A DNA stretch of 64,000 nucleotides from SZUA-38 sp965212525 (GTDB taxonomy: Bacteria > Pseudomonadota > Gammaproteobacteria > Xanthomonadales > SZUA-38). The DNA lies in contig CBDBVC010000016.1 of assembly GCA_965212525.1 (NCBI GenBank), positions 1-64,000 on the forward strand, given 5' to 3'. This document shows, piece by piece, positions 8,885 through 18,500 of the stretch (position 1 is the first letter of the stretch; each line of letters starts with the position of its first letter). The position numbers were made by a program, and so were the translations under genes. The notes beneath the pieces were generated by a model. The model made no database searches. It was not told the DNA's origin and was given only the letters and a program-made list of their open reading frames with translations.

Positions 8885-10639
8885 ATGGGTTCAGATATCA
8901 ACACGACCAATCCGGTTGAGGGCATCAAGCAGGACAGTAACTACCTGCGGGGATCGATTGCCGAAGGGCTTGAAAACCCGCTGACCGGCTCACTGGATGC
9001 TGCGGATACGCAGCTCACCAAGTTTCATGGCATCTATCAGCAGGATGACCGGGATCTGCGCACAGAGCGGCAGCGGCAGAAACTCGAGCCCGCCTTCTCG
9101 TTCATGATCCGTGCACGCGTGCCAGGTGGCATCTGCACGGCGGAGCAATGGCTGCTGTTTGATCATCTCGCCGGGAAGGTCGGTCAGCATGGGCTGAGAC
9201 TGACTACCCGGCAGGCCTTTCAGCTGCATGGTGTCATCAAGCAATCCCTGAAACCGACCATACAGCAGATCAACCGGTCACTGATGGACACCATCGCTGC
9301 CTGTGGTGACGTCAATCGCAATGTGATGTGCAGCGTGGTGCATGAACAATCTGATGTGCACCGTCAGGCACATGAGGCAGCCTGCAGGATTTCCGAACGC
9401 CTGACTCCGAAAACGTCGGCCTATCATGAGATATGGCTGGATGGCGAGAAGCTGCCAAATGATACCGAATCTGGCACCGAAACAGCCTCTGATCATGAAC
9501 CGATCTATGGGAAGCATTATCTGCCGCGCAAATTCAAGATCGCCGTAGCGGTGCCACCTCGCAATGATGTCGATATCTATGCCAATGATCTGGGCTTCAT
9601 TGCGATTGAATCAGACGGCAAGCTGGCGGGATTCAACGTGACCGTGGGTGGTGGCATGGGTGTGACACATCAGGATGATGCCACGTTTCCTCGCCGTGCC
9701 GACGATCTTGCATTCGTCACTGCAGATCAGGTGGTTGATGTGGCTGAAGCGATTGTCACCATCCAGCGTGATTTTGGCGATCGCAGCAACCGCAAGCATG
9801 CCCGCTTCAAGTACACCATCGCCGATCGTGGTCTGGACTGGTTCAGGTCAGAACTGGAATCGCGCCTGGGCCAGACGCTTGAATCACCCCGTCCTGTCAG
9901 TTTTACTCACAGCGGTGACCGTTTCGGCTGGATTCGAACCGATGATGATCGCTGGCATCTGAATCTGTTTGTCGAGAATGGTCGGGTGCTCGATCATCCT
10001 GAACGCCGTCTCAGGACTGCACTGGCCGAAGTCGCTACCATTCTGGCACCTGAATTCCGTCTGACGCCCAATCAGAACATCGTGCTGGCCAATATCGCTG
10101 ATCAGGACCGAGATCGGATTGATGCGATTCTGTCGAAACACGGTGTTGAGGCATCACCCGGGTTTTCACTGGCACGACTGAATGCGATGGCCTGTGTGGC
10201 CTTGCCAACCTGTTCTCTGGCCATGGCCGAAAGTGAACGCTATCTGCCATCGCTGATCGACAGGATCGAGGCACTGGCCGAACAGCATGGCATTTCTGAC
10301 CAGCCGATCAATATCCGCATGACGGGCTGCCCAAACGGCTGCGCCAGGCCCTACCTGGCCGAAATTGGTCTGGTTGGCAAGAGCACGGGGCGTTACAACC
10401 TGCATCTGGGTGCCAGTCATGATGGCAGGCGCCTGAATCGCCTTTACCGTGAATACCTGGATGAAGCCGGCATACTCGAAGCGCTGGACGGCCTCTTCGC
10501 CACTTACGCTGCAGGCCGGCGCAATGGGCAGTCGTTTGGTGATTTCATCCATGCTGATGGCTTGCTTGCAGACGCCTTTGATGACAATCGCTTCAATGAT
10601 CAATCAATCCCACTGACACAGACCGGAGAGCGGACATGA
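8885..10639 (+). CDS. cysI: Assimilatory sulfite reductase haemoprotein subunit
   Basis: CysI reduces sulfite to sulfide by six electrons using siroheme coupled to a [4Fe-4S] cluster. The 584-residue length fits the family. The N-terminal half has the conserved substrate and siroheme contacts (T-T-R-Q-A-F-Q-L-H-G). The C-terminal half has the four cluster cysteines in two pairs: A-L-P-T-C-S-L-A after A-C-V, and M-T-G-C-P-N-G-C-A-R-P. A good Shine-Dalgarno (AAGGA) precedes the ATG. The stop overlaps the cysH start (ATGA), so the subunit and the next enzyme are coupled. Siroheme would come from cysG at 12972. Confidence 0.97.
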   Translation: MGSDINTTNPVEGIKQDSNYLRGSIAEGLENPLTGSLDAADTQLTKFHGIYQQDDRDLRTERQRQKLEPAFSFMIRARVPGGICTAEQWLLFDHLAGKVGQHGLRLTTRQAFQLHGVIKQSLKPTIQQINRSLMDTIAACGDVNRNVMCSVVHEQSDVHRQAHEAACRISERLTPKTSAYHEIWLDGEKLPNDTESGTETASDHEPIYGKHYLPRKFKIAVAVPPRNDVDIYANDLGFIAIESDGKLAGFNVTVGGGMGVTHQDDATFPRRADDLAFVTADQVVDVAEAIVTIQRDFGDRSNRKHARFKYTIADRGLDWFRSELESRLGQTLESPRPVSFTHSGDRFGWIRTDDDRWHLNLFVENGRVLDHPERRLRTALAEVATILAPEFRLTPNQNIVLANIADQDRDRIDAILSKHGVEASPGFSLARLNAMACVALPTCSLAMAESERYLPSLIDRIEALAEQHGISDQPINIRMTGCPNGCARPYLAEIGLVGKSTGRYNLHLGASHDGRRLNRLYREYLDEAGILEALDGLFATYAAGRRNGQSFGDFIHADGLLADAFDDNRFNDQSIPLTQTGERT

Positions 10640-11391
10640 GCACTTGTTCATCACTGATTCGGATGACCAGCCGACGGTTGACACTGAGTGAACTCAGACG
10701 AAGCGGCTGTCTTGATGCGATCAATACGGAGCTTGAAGCCATGAGCGCTGCCGATCGAGTCTCGTGGGCACTGTCGACATTACCGACGCAGCTCATAATG
10801 ACATCGAGTTTCGGTGCCCAGTCGGCTGTACTGTTGCATCTGATGACCCGACAATGGCCGGACATTCCCGTCGTCTTTCTCGATACCGGGTATCTGTTCC
10901 CGGAAACCTATGCCTTTGCCGATGAGCTGACTGACCGACTGGGACTCAACCTGCATGTGTACCAGAGCAGCATTTCCAACGCCTGGCAGGAAGCCCGTCA
11001 TGGACAGCAGTGGCAGGAGGGTGAATCGGGTCTGAAGGCCTACAACCGCATCAACAAGGTCGAACCCATGCAGCGAGCCCTGCGAGAGCTTGAGGCAGGT
11101 ACCTGGTTCAGCGGGCTCAGACGACAGCAGGCCGACAGCCGTCAGGATCTGGATGTGATCTCCATTCGTGGCGAGCAGATCAAGGTCCACCCCCTGATTG
11201 ACTGGACTAACCAGGCGATTCATCAGTATCTGAAACAGCATGATCTTCCCTATCACCCGTTATGGGAAAAGGGGTATGTGTCCATCGGTGACACGCATTC
11301 GACACGACCAATCACCGACGTTGAAGATCTGTCAGGCACACGTCACCACGGCCTGTTCAGGGAGTGCGGTATTCACGAGATCGGCAGCTGA
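10636..11391 (+). CDS. cysH: Phosphoadenylyl-sulfate (PAPS) reductase, thioredoxin-dependent
   Basis: CysH reduces PAPS to sulfite with thioredoxin, the step before CysJI. The 251-residue protein has the PP-loop-like segment (S-S-F-G-A-Q-S-A-V-L) and the single catalytic cysteine in R-E-C-G-I-H near the C-terminus. The two additional cysteine pairs that hold the iron-sulfur cluster of APS reductases are absent, so this is the PAPS type. It overlaps cysI by four bases. The genes for sulfate activation (cysD, cysN, cysC) are not in this window. Confidence 0.95.
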   Translation: MSTCSSLIRMTSRRLTLSELRRSGCLDAINTELEAMSAADRVSWALSTLPTQLIMTSSFGAQSAVLLHLMTRQWPDIPVVFLDTGYLFPETYAFADELTDRLGLNLHVYQSSISNAWQEARHGQQWQEGESGLKAYNRINKVEPMQRALRELEAGTWFSGLRRQQADSRQDLDVISIRGEQIKVHPLIDWTNQAIHQYLKQHDLPYHPLWEKGYVSIGDTHSTRPITDVEDLSGTRHHGLFRECGIHEIGS

Positions 11392-11397
11392 TCAGGA

Positions 11398-11424
11398 TAA
11401 AGAAACGGCTGCCTGTGGCAGCCG
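11398..11424 (-). terminator. Intrinsic terminator of cysB, also a hairpin after cysH
   Basis: CGGCTGCC and GGCAGCCG (11406-11424) form an 8-bp stem with a three-base loop. On the minus strand it is followed by TTTCTTT, which makes it a terminator for cysB. It also lies just after the convergent cysH stop. Confidence 0.7.
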
Positions 11425-11461
11425 AATCTTCTTGGAGGAACTGTGTTGAAAAAGGTTGCGG

Positions 11462-12550
11462 TCAGTAGCCTGCGGCCAGCCTGGGATGCAGTCCGATCAG
11501 CCGGCCTGCGGGTTTCACGTTTAGCGGGCTATTGGCATGTTGCAGCTGCCCTGTCTTCAGTCGTCTGACCTGATCAAACGATTCCAGATCCGGCAGTTCG
11601 GCCACACGTCCCGGCGCTGAATGACGGTGAACGTGATTGATGGCCCGATCGGTCCAGTGTGGCGCCAGCAGTTCGATGAACTTGAGATGATAATTGGCCA
11701 GAAACTGATGCTTCTTGAAACCGACCCATGTCTGCGCGCTGGGAAACAGGTGTGACGCCGGAATGCGGACAAGGCCGTGATCGAGTTCCTCACTGAAGGC
11801 CATTTCAGCGATGATGCCGACACCGTGTCCACTGCGGACATGGGACTTGATCACATCCGGGTCGGAGGCCGTGAAGACCACATTGGGATCGAGCCGTCTG
11901 GCCTTGAATGCCTGTCTCAGCGATGACTGATCATCGAAGCTGAATGAATAACTCACCAGAGGGAATTCGGACAGCTGATCCAGCGTCAGTTCCCGGCCAT
12001 CCCGTGCCTGCTGAGCCAGCGGGTGATCTTCCGGTGCGATGATGACGCGCTCCCAGTCAAATGTCGGCAGCAGCGACAGATCCGGGAAGTAATCCTCTGA
12101 GCCGGAAGCAATGGCAAAATCGGTCTTGCCGTTCTCGATCAGTTCACTGATCTGTTCGGTAGTACCCTGTTGCAGGTTGACACGAACATCGGGATAAAAC
12201 GTGTGAAACTCGGCCAGTATTGACGGCAGTACATAGCGGGCCTGAGTCTGGGTGGTAGCGATATTGAGTGTGCCCTGGTCGCTGCACTGCAGTGTATCTG
12301 CCAGGTTCTTGATCTTGTCCACATCGCGAAAGATGGAGCGGGCATGTTCGATCACGGACTTGCCGGCTTCGGTGATGGAAACCAGGCTCTTGCCCTTGCG
12401 GATGAACAGGGTCAGACCGAGCTCTTCCTCGATCAGTTTGAGTTGCTTGCTGACGCCAGGCTGTGATGTGTACAGCGAATTGGCAGCAGCGGTGATGTTG
12501 AGCCGGTTATCAGCGATCGCCAGCAGATATTTGAGTTGTTGCAGTTTCAT
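11462..12550 (-). CDS. cysB: LysR-type regulator of cysteine biosynthesis (CysB family)
   Basis: CysB is the tetrameric activator of sulfate-assimilation genes and responds to N-acetylserine and sulfur limitation. The first 60 residues form the LysR winged helix-turn-helix (M-K-L-Q-Q-L-K-Y-L, then S-Q-P-G-V-S-K-Q-L-K-L-I-E-E), which matches CysB/Cbl closely. The sensing domain contains T-T-Q-T-Q-A-R-Y-V-L-P, typical of this branch. At 362 residues it is about 40 longer than E. coli CysB (324), owing to a low-similarity C-terminal tail. The start has AGGGA eight bases upstream. The gene faces cysJIH and is divergent from cysG, so it sits in the middle of its likely regulon. Its leader holds a terminator (12674-12700). 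Confidence 0.93.
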   Translation of the reverse strand: MKLQQLKYLLAIADNRLNITAAANSLYTSQPGVSKQLKLIEEELGLTLFIRKGKSLVSITEAGKSVIEHARSIFRDVDKIKNLADTLQCSDQGTLNIATTQTQARYVLPSILAEFHTFYPDVRVNLQQGTTEQISELIENGKTDFAIASGSEDYFPDLSLLPTFDWERVIIAPEDHPLAQQARDGRELTLDQLSEFPLVSYSFSFDDQSSLRQAFKARRLDPNVVFTASDPDVIKSHVRSGHGVGIIAEMAFSEELDHGLVRIPASHLFPSAQTWVGFKKHQFLANYHLKFIELLAPHWTDRAINHVHRHSAPGRVAELPDLESFDQVRRLKTGQLQHANSPLNVKPAGRLIGLHPRLAAGY

Positions 12551-12638
12551 GTTGGTATTCCCTGGATCTGTCTCGGTTGGGTGGTATCGATCGGTTTGTG
12601 GTCAATTGCCAACACATCATCTTTCGCTTGTTAATCAT
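12510..12638 (-). CDS. Possible upstream small ORF overlapping the cysB start
   Basis: On the minus strand, an ATG at 12638 follows GAGGAA at a spacing of five bases and opens 42 codons that run out of frame into cysB, ending in TGA at 12510. The peptide starts M-I-N-K-R-K-M-M-C-W. It contains one Cys codon close to the start. Translation of it would pass through the cysB ribosome binding site, so it could couple or repress cysB. There is no homology evidence and it may be chance. Confidence 0.25.
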   Translation of the reverse strand: MINKRKMMCWQLTTNRSIPPNRDRSREYQHETATTQISAGDR

Positions 12639-12673
12639 GGTGATTCCTCGTCAGTTCAATACAATCATCGGGT

Positions 12674-12700
12674 AAAAAAAAACCGCCTGGTGAGGCGGTT
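12674..12700 (-). terminator. Strong intrinsic terminator between cysG and cysB, read toward cysB
   Basis: AACCGCCT and AGGCGGTT (12681-12700) form an 8-bp GC-rich stem with loop GGTG. On the minus strand the stem is followed by an unbroken T run (complement of 12674-12682). No minus-strand gene lies upstream that it could end, and cysB begins 124 bases downstream. It therefore ends either a small RNA or an attenuated cysB leader. Confidence 0.8.
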
Positions 12701-12835
12701 TTCCATACAATCTGTTTCAGTCTGAAACGGCTATAGGGTTACCTCACCTGGGAAAGTGATTTGCCACATACAACAGTGTTTCGTCTGAATTGATTTCATG
12801 GGGCCTACGCTAACACGATTGGCAAAGACAACACA
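12674..12835 (-). ncRNA. Candidate small RNA or cysB leader RNA
   Basis: The minus strand from about 12835 down to the terminator at 12674 has no convincing gene but does have RNA-like features. There is a perfect short hairpin (GTTTCAG A CTGAAAC, 12716-12730 region) just before the terminator stem, and a strong T run. I could not match it to 6S, SRP or any sRNA that I know. The promoter is not clear. The length would be about 150-160 bases. This region is most of the 420-base gap between cysB and cysG. Confidence 0.3.
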
Positions 12836-12971
12836 AGCGTGTCGTTAGTCCAATATGCAGCAGAGGATATAACGTTTGGGAATAAGCCAGATGATCTGGG
12901 TATTTACTGACCCGGGATGAGCCTGCGTATGATCTGTTCAACACGCCATGGCAACACCACGGAGCAGTTTC

Positions 12972-14450
12972 ATGACGCACTATCCGGTTTTTCTTGATCT
13001 CAGGTCGCAGCCCGTCCTCATTGTCGGCGCTGGCCGAACGGCTGCGGGCAAGGCTCGCGAGCTTCTGGCTTCGGGCGCGCAGCTGACGGTGGTGGCGCCG
13101 GCGATCTGTCGACAGATGCTGGAGCTGCAGGATCAGCACCCGCGCCGACTGACAATCCGTGTCATGTCCTTCGAACGTGAGAATTTTGCAGTGGATGATC
13201 CGTTCAGGGTGATCATGGCAGCAACGGGCAGACGAGAGGTGGACGAGCAGGCGAGGGTGCTGGCCCTCAAGCACAACAGTCTGTTTCTCGATGCAACACG
13301 CTCTGGCAATGGTAATTTCGTCACGCCAGCGGTGATTCGACGTGGCCAGGTACAGATTGCCGTGGTTACCGGTGGTGTGCCGGTGCTGTCGCGAATCCTG
13401 CGACAGAAACTGGAGCGCTGGCTGCCTGCAAATATCGGTGTGCTTGCATCGCTGCTGACCTGGCTCAGGCATCGACTCAGGTCTGGCAGACTGAACCGGC
13501 TTGAACAGCGCCGTTTTCAGGAACAGCTGTGCTCGCCCGAGTTCATCGAATCGGTGGGTGATCGGCATGATCAGAAGGCAGAATCGATGCTACTGGCCCG
13601 TCTTGACGAGTGGCTGCGGCACAGTCAGCAGGACAGGACTGATGGTATCACTGCCAGAGGCAAGGTGTATCTGGTGGGAGCAGGCCCCGGTGATGCCGGC
13701 ATGCTGACTCTGCGTGCACATCAGGTAATGCAACAGGCCGATATTGTTCTGCACGATCAACTGGTCAGTGCCGATGTGATGGCACTGTGCCGTCGTGATG
13801 CCGATCGGATCGCTGTGGGCAAAGCCGCTGGCGGACATTCGACCTCACAGACGTATATCAACAGGATGATGGTGAGACTGGCCCGAGAGGGCAAGCGTGT
13901 GGTCAGGCTCAAGGGTGGCGACCCCTTTGTCTATGGCAGGGGCGGAGAAGAACTCCTGCATCTGGTGCAGAACGGCATCGAGAATGAAGTTGTGCCGGGA
14001 ATCAGCGCTGCCATCGGCAGTGCTGCAGTCAGTGGTATCCCATTGACGCATCGGGATCTGGCCCACAGCTTTTCCCTGGTTGCCGGACACCTGAGAAAGG
14101 GCGCAGAACCGGACTGGCAATCGCTTGGCCGGCAGGGGCAGACTCTGGTGTTTTATATGGGACTGGCGCGCGCCGGACTCATCTCGGACAGACTCATCGC
14201 CCAGGGTCAGAACAGTGATACGCCTGTGGCCATTATCGAGCGAGGCACCACGGCACAGCAGCGTGTGGTGACCGGAGAATTGTCCGGGCTGGCACAGCTG
14301 GCCGAACGTCATCAGATCGAGTCGCCAGCATTGCTGATTGTCGGCGATGTTGTGAAGGTTTACCATGAAATCAACGGATCAGGATCGAATGAAGCGGGTG
14401 AGCATCTTGCCACTGCTGATGCCGACAACACGGCGATTCACGCGGCCTGA
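12972..14450 (+). CDS. cysG: Siroheme synthase, trifunctional CysG
   Basis: CysG makes siroheme from uroporphyrinogen III by two methylations, NAD-dependent oxidation and iron insertion. Siroheme is the cofactor of CysI. I chose the ATG at 12972 because GGAG (12961-12964) lies seven bases upstream; an ATG at 12948 would add eight residues. The 492-residue protein starts with the precorrin-2 dehydrogenase/ferrochelatase half (Y-P-V-F-L-D-L, then V-G-A-G). From about residue 225 it continues with the SAM-dependent uroporphyrinogen methyltransferase half (V-Y-L-V-G-A-G-P-G-D, R-L-K-G-G-D-P-F-V-Y-G-R-G-G-E-E, G-I-S-A-A). The final 25 residues are not conserved. The next gene, cysteine synthase, follows after 23 bases. 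Confidence 0.96.
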   Translation: MTHYPVFLDLRSQPVLIVGAGRTAAGKARELLASGAQLTVVAPAICRQMLELQDQHPRRLTIRVMSFERENFAVDDPFRVIMAATGRREVDEQARVLALKHNSLFLDATRSGNGNFVTPAVIRRGQVQIAVVTGGVPVLSRILRQKLERWLPANIGVLASLLTWLRHRLRSGRLNRLEQRRFQEQLCSPEFIESVGDRHDQKAESMLLARLDEWLRHSQQDRTDGITARGKVYLVGAGPGDAGMLTLRAHQVMQQADIVLHDQLVSADVMALCRRDADRIAVGKAAGGHSTSQTYINRMMVRLAREGKRVVRLKGGDPFVYGRGGEELLHLVQNGIENEVVPGISAAIGSAAVSGIPLTHRDLAHSFSLVAGHLRKGAEPDWQSLGRQGQTLVFYMGLARAGLISDRLIAQGQNSDTPVAIIERGTTAQQRVVTGELSGLAQLAERHQIESPALLIVGDVVKVYHEINGSGSNEAGEHLATADADNTAIHAA

Positions 14451-14473
14451 CAGGACAGGAGCATATTAGCAGT

Positions 14474-15427
14474 ATGAAATACAACTCAATTCTCGACACT
14501 ATCGGCAAGACACCGGTGGTTCGTATCAATCGCCTGGCGCCGGAGCATGTCACCATGCATGTCAAGGTCGAGGCATTCAACCCGATGGCCTCGGTCAAGG
14601 ACAGGCTGGCTTATGCCATCATCCTCGATGCCGAACAGAAGGGTGAATTGTCACCGGGGCAGACCGTGGTTGAAGCGACGTCGGGCAATACCGGCATCGC
14701 GCTGGCGATGGTCTGTGCAGCCCGGGGCTACCCCTTTGTCGCCGTCATGGCCGAGTCATTTTCGGTCGAGCGACGCAAACTGATGCGAGCACTGGGTGCC
14801 AAGGTAGTACTGACACCGGCCGCCGAACGTGGCTCCGGTATGGTGCGCGTGGCGAAGGAACTGTCGGAAAAGAAAGGCTGGTTCCTGACCAGACAATTCG
14901 AAAACCCGGCCAATCCAGCGTATCACCGCAACACCACCGCCGCCGAGATCCTGTCAGATTTTGCCGGTGAACGCCTGGATTATTTTGTCTCAGGTTACGG
15001 CACGGGGGGCACCATCACGGGAGTTGCACAGGTCCTCAAGACGGCACGTCCCGATACCCGCATCATCGGAACAGAACCTGAAGTGGCCCAGCTGCTGAAG
15101 GGGCAGGAATGGCAGCCGCACAAGATTCAGGGGTGGACGCCGGACTTCCTGCCCGAGGTCCTGGAGTCTGATGTGATCGATGAGGTCGTGCCGATCAGTG
15201 ACGAGCTGGCGATACAGACTGCCAGGGACCTGGCCTCGAAGGAAGGCATCTTCTGTGGTATCTCGGCAGGCGCGACCTTCGCCGCTGCCCTCAACGCGGC
15301 TGAAAACGCCGAAGCGGGCAGTGTGCTGCTGGCCATGCTGCCGGATACCGGCGAGCGCTACCTCAGCACACCCCTGTTCGAGGGCGTGCATGACGGATCC
15401 GATGATGATGTGCTCAGTGGCATGTAA
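14474..15427 (+). CDS. cysK: Cysteine synthase (O-acetylserine sulfhydrylase, PLP-dependent)
   Basis: The enzyme condenses O-acetylserine with sulfide to give cysteine, closing the sulfate assimilation pathway encoded around it. The PLP lysine is K42 in A-S-V-K-D-R, the substrate loop is T-S-G-N-T-G, and the phosphate-binding loop is G-T-G-G-T. The stretches S-V-E-R-R-K-L-M-R-A-L-G-A and G-E-R-Y-L-S-T are closer to CysK than to CysM, so I use cysK, but the A/B distinction is not certain. Length is 317 residues, normal for the family. It lies 23 bases after cysG and is followed by a clear intrinsic terminator. Confidence 0.92.
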   Translation: MKYNSILDTIGKTPVVRINRLAPEHVTMHVKVEAFNPMASVKDRLAYAIILDAEQKGELSPGQTVVEATSGNTGIALAMVCAARGYPFVAVMAESFSVERRKLMRALGAKVVLTPAAERGSGMVRVAKELSEKKGWFLTRQFENPANPAYHRNTTAAEILSDFAGERLDYFVSGYGTGGTITGVAQVLKTARPDTRIIGTEPEVAQLLKGQEWQPHKIQGWTPDFLPEVLESDVIDEVVPISDELAIQTARDLASKEGIFCGISAGATFAAALNAAENAEAGSVLLAMLPDTGERYLSTPLFEGVHDGSDDDVLSGM

Positions 15428-15457
15428 GCCACACGCTGACCATCAGTAGTCAATCAC

Positions 15458-15482
15458 ACGGCCGGATTTTCCGGCCGTTTTG
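15458..15482 (+). terminator. Intrinsic terminator after the cysteine synthase gene
   Basis: ACGGCCGG (15458-15465) and CCGGCCGT (15471-15478) form an 8-bp stem with loop ATTTT, followed by a T run. It ends the cysG-cysK transcript. Confidence 0.85.
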
Positions 15483-15590
15483 CTGTCTGGTCAATCGCCT
15501 TTGCCAAACCACAGATCTGTTATGCGTTCATCATTCGATGTGTCTTTTTTTGTGCTAGCATCATGGCTGAGGTTGATTGAGGAGACGGTA

Positions 15591-18500
15591 ATGAGAGAGA
15601 AGCTCGTTCTGACGATTTTTTTCATGCTGATCACGGTGTTAACGGCGATTGCCGATAATCCACCTGCACAAGCTGATGTGGATAAACAGAGCACTGAATC
15701 TGTCCCGATCGAGCCTGCAGCATCAGACAGCATCGGTGCCACAACACCCTCATCTCCCAAATCTGCCCCCATTCTCGACAGTGTGATGGCACCTATCGAT
15801 CTGGTCGAACCCTTCAGATCCAGAAGAATCGAAACCGAAGTGAAATACCCGACGCCGACATACCGAATTGCACCGGGTTCGGAAAACGTCGTCATCGACA
15901 GCTACGAGATACCTCCACCCAAGAAGCTGAAGACCCGCAGCTTGCCGGTAACGCTCAAGCTAGGTGATCAGCGAGTCCAGGTTGAGCCAGACACGCCCCC
16001 GGTGATACAGGCCACTCAATCAACCATTGAAGCCGGTGATTTCGACACCAACGTGGCCAATACCGGATCGGTGTTTATCCCGGCCGATCCACACGCCGCT
16101 GCCGGCCCCAATCACGTCGTCAATGTCTTCAATACCAGCATCCAGTTCTTCCAGAAGAACGGCACGCTGGATTTTGACATGTCGCTTGCGAGTTTCTTTG
16201 CCGGGGTTTCGCCGGTCAATGCCACCTTCGATCCCAAGGTGCTTTATGACCAGTTCAGTGATCGCTGGTATGTGGTGACGCTGGAACGCCGGGATATTGC
16301 TGCCGGTGATCCGGTCAATACATCCAGAGTACTGGTGGCAGTCTCTGATGATTCGGATCCGAATGGTGCATGGACGGTTGCCGCAGTGGACTCATCGGAT
16401 GTGATTGGCGGAATTGATCGCTGGCTGGATTACCCGGGGTTTGCCGTTGATGAGGAAGCGGTATACATCACGGGCAACATGTTTTCCTTTCTGAATCTGG
16501 GTGGTGCCTTCTGCTGCGTCCGCATGATTGTCTTCGACAAGGGGTTGACCGCGGCCAGCATCCTCGACCCCTATGGCGGCGGTGGTGTGGCGACGACCAC
16601 GCAACCGGCGCATATCTATGGTACAGCGCCTGCCGGTGTTGGTACCTGGCTGATCAGTTACAGCGGCCTGTCGGGTGGTGGAAATGAGGCGTTTCAGACT
16701 GTAAGGATCGACAACCCGCTGACTGCACCGACATTTACTCAGGCGTTTACCTTTATCGGAGACATCGAGGATACCTCAATGGCCATACCCGATGCCCCAC
16801 AAATGGGCGGTGGTACACCCATTGATTCAGGCGATCGACGAGCGCTGGATGCTGTCTGGCGAAGCAACGAGTTGTTTTTCACGGCAGAAACGCTGCCTCC
16901 GAGTGGCCCCGATATCGGTCAGGCTACTGTGCTGTTCTCGTCGATGAACACCTTGCCGGCAGCACCAACGGTGAACTTCCTGGGAACAGTGGGTGGTGAG
17001 CAGATTGCCATGGGCACTGTCCATACCTCTTACGGGTCCATCGCGGTCAATGCCGATGGTGGCATGGTGATCGGTTTCAGCGCATCCTCGGCCGATATGT
17101 TCCCCAGCTCCTACTATGTCACGGCGTCACCGTCAGATTCGGGTGGCAGCACACGATCACCGATTCTGATCAGATCAGGCCTGGCCAGTTATGTGCGCAC
17201 CTTCGGTTCGGCCAATCGCTGGGGTGACTACTCCTCTGCCGCCGTGGATCCGGACGACACCTGTTTCTGGATCTACAACAAGTATGCAATTACAACGGGG
17301 ACACTCACTCAGATTCCAGGCAGCATGCCGCCTGTTTTCGAAGATGGTCGCTGGGGTACAGCCTATGCGCATTTCTGCAATGACGCGCCGGTCGGAAATG
17401 ATGATACCGCTACGGTGGCCCAGGGCGGTACCGTTTCCACCGTCAACGGCGGTGACAACATGGTGACCGACAATGATACTGACGCCGACACCGATGATAC
17501 GCTGACGGTCAATACCACCCCGGTGTCCGGGCCCAGCAATGCCGCGGCATTCACACTCAATGCCAATGGAACCTTCAGCTACACCCACGATGGCACGATT
17601 ACACCGACTGACAATTTCGTCTACCAGGTCTGTGATGACGGCAGCCCATCTGCCTGTGATACGGCCACAGTCAATATCTCGGTTTCAGGTATCAACAATC
17701 CACCGGTAGCAGGTGACGACAGCTTCACCGTCGATGAGGGTGCCACGGCAACCACACTGGATGGTGGTAGTGACACCGTACTCAATAACGACACCGATGT
17801 GGACGATGTCAATCTGACAGCCACGCTGACAGGCGGCCCAGCCAATGCAGCAGCATTCAACCTGAACATGGACGGTACCTTCAGCTATCAGCACGATGGC
17901 TCGGAAACCACCATGGACAGTTTCACCTACGATGTCTGTGATGACGAGATGCCAACGCCGGCCTGTGACAGCGGTACCGTCACCATCACCATTACCCCGG
18001 TTAACGATCCGCCGGTCGCCGGTAATGACAGCTTTACGCTGGCAGAAGGTGCCACAGCCACCATGCTCGACGGCGGTAGCAACACGGTACTGAATAACGA
18101 CAGCGATATCGATGACATGGCCGCTGTACTGACGGCTGCCGTGAACACCGGTCCGGCCAATGCGGCCAGCTTCACGTTGAACGGTGACGGTACCTTCAGC
18201 TATCAGCACGATGGCAGCGAGGGCAATATGGACAGTTTCACCTACGATGTCTGTGATGACGACATGCCGACGCCGGCCTGCGATACCGGCACGGTGACCA
18301 TCACCATCACGCCGGTGAATGACGCGCCGGTGGCTGGTGATGACAGTTTCACCGTCGATGAAGGCGCTATGGCAAGCTTGCTCGATGGCGGCAGCGATAC
18401 CGTGCTCAACAACGACAGCGATGCCGATGACATGGCCGCCATGTTGACGGCAACATTGAATACCGGTCCGGCCAATGCGGCCAGCTTCACGTTGAACGGT

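Noticed and set aside
12810..13568. 252-codon minus-strand frame overlapping cysG
   Set aside because: It lies opposite well conserved CysG sequence and shows no family features.
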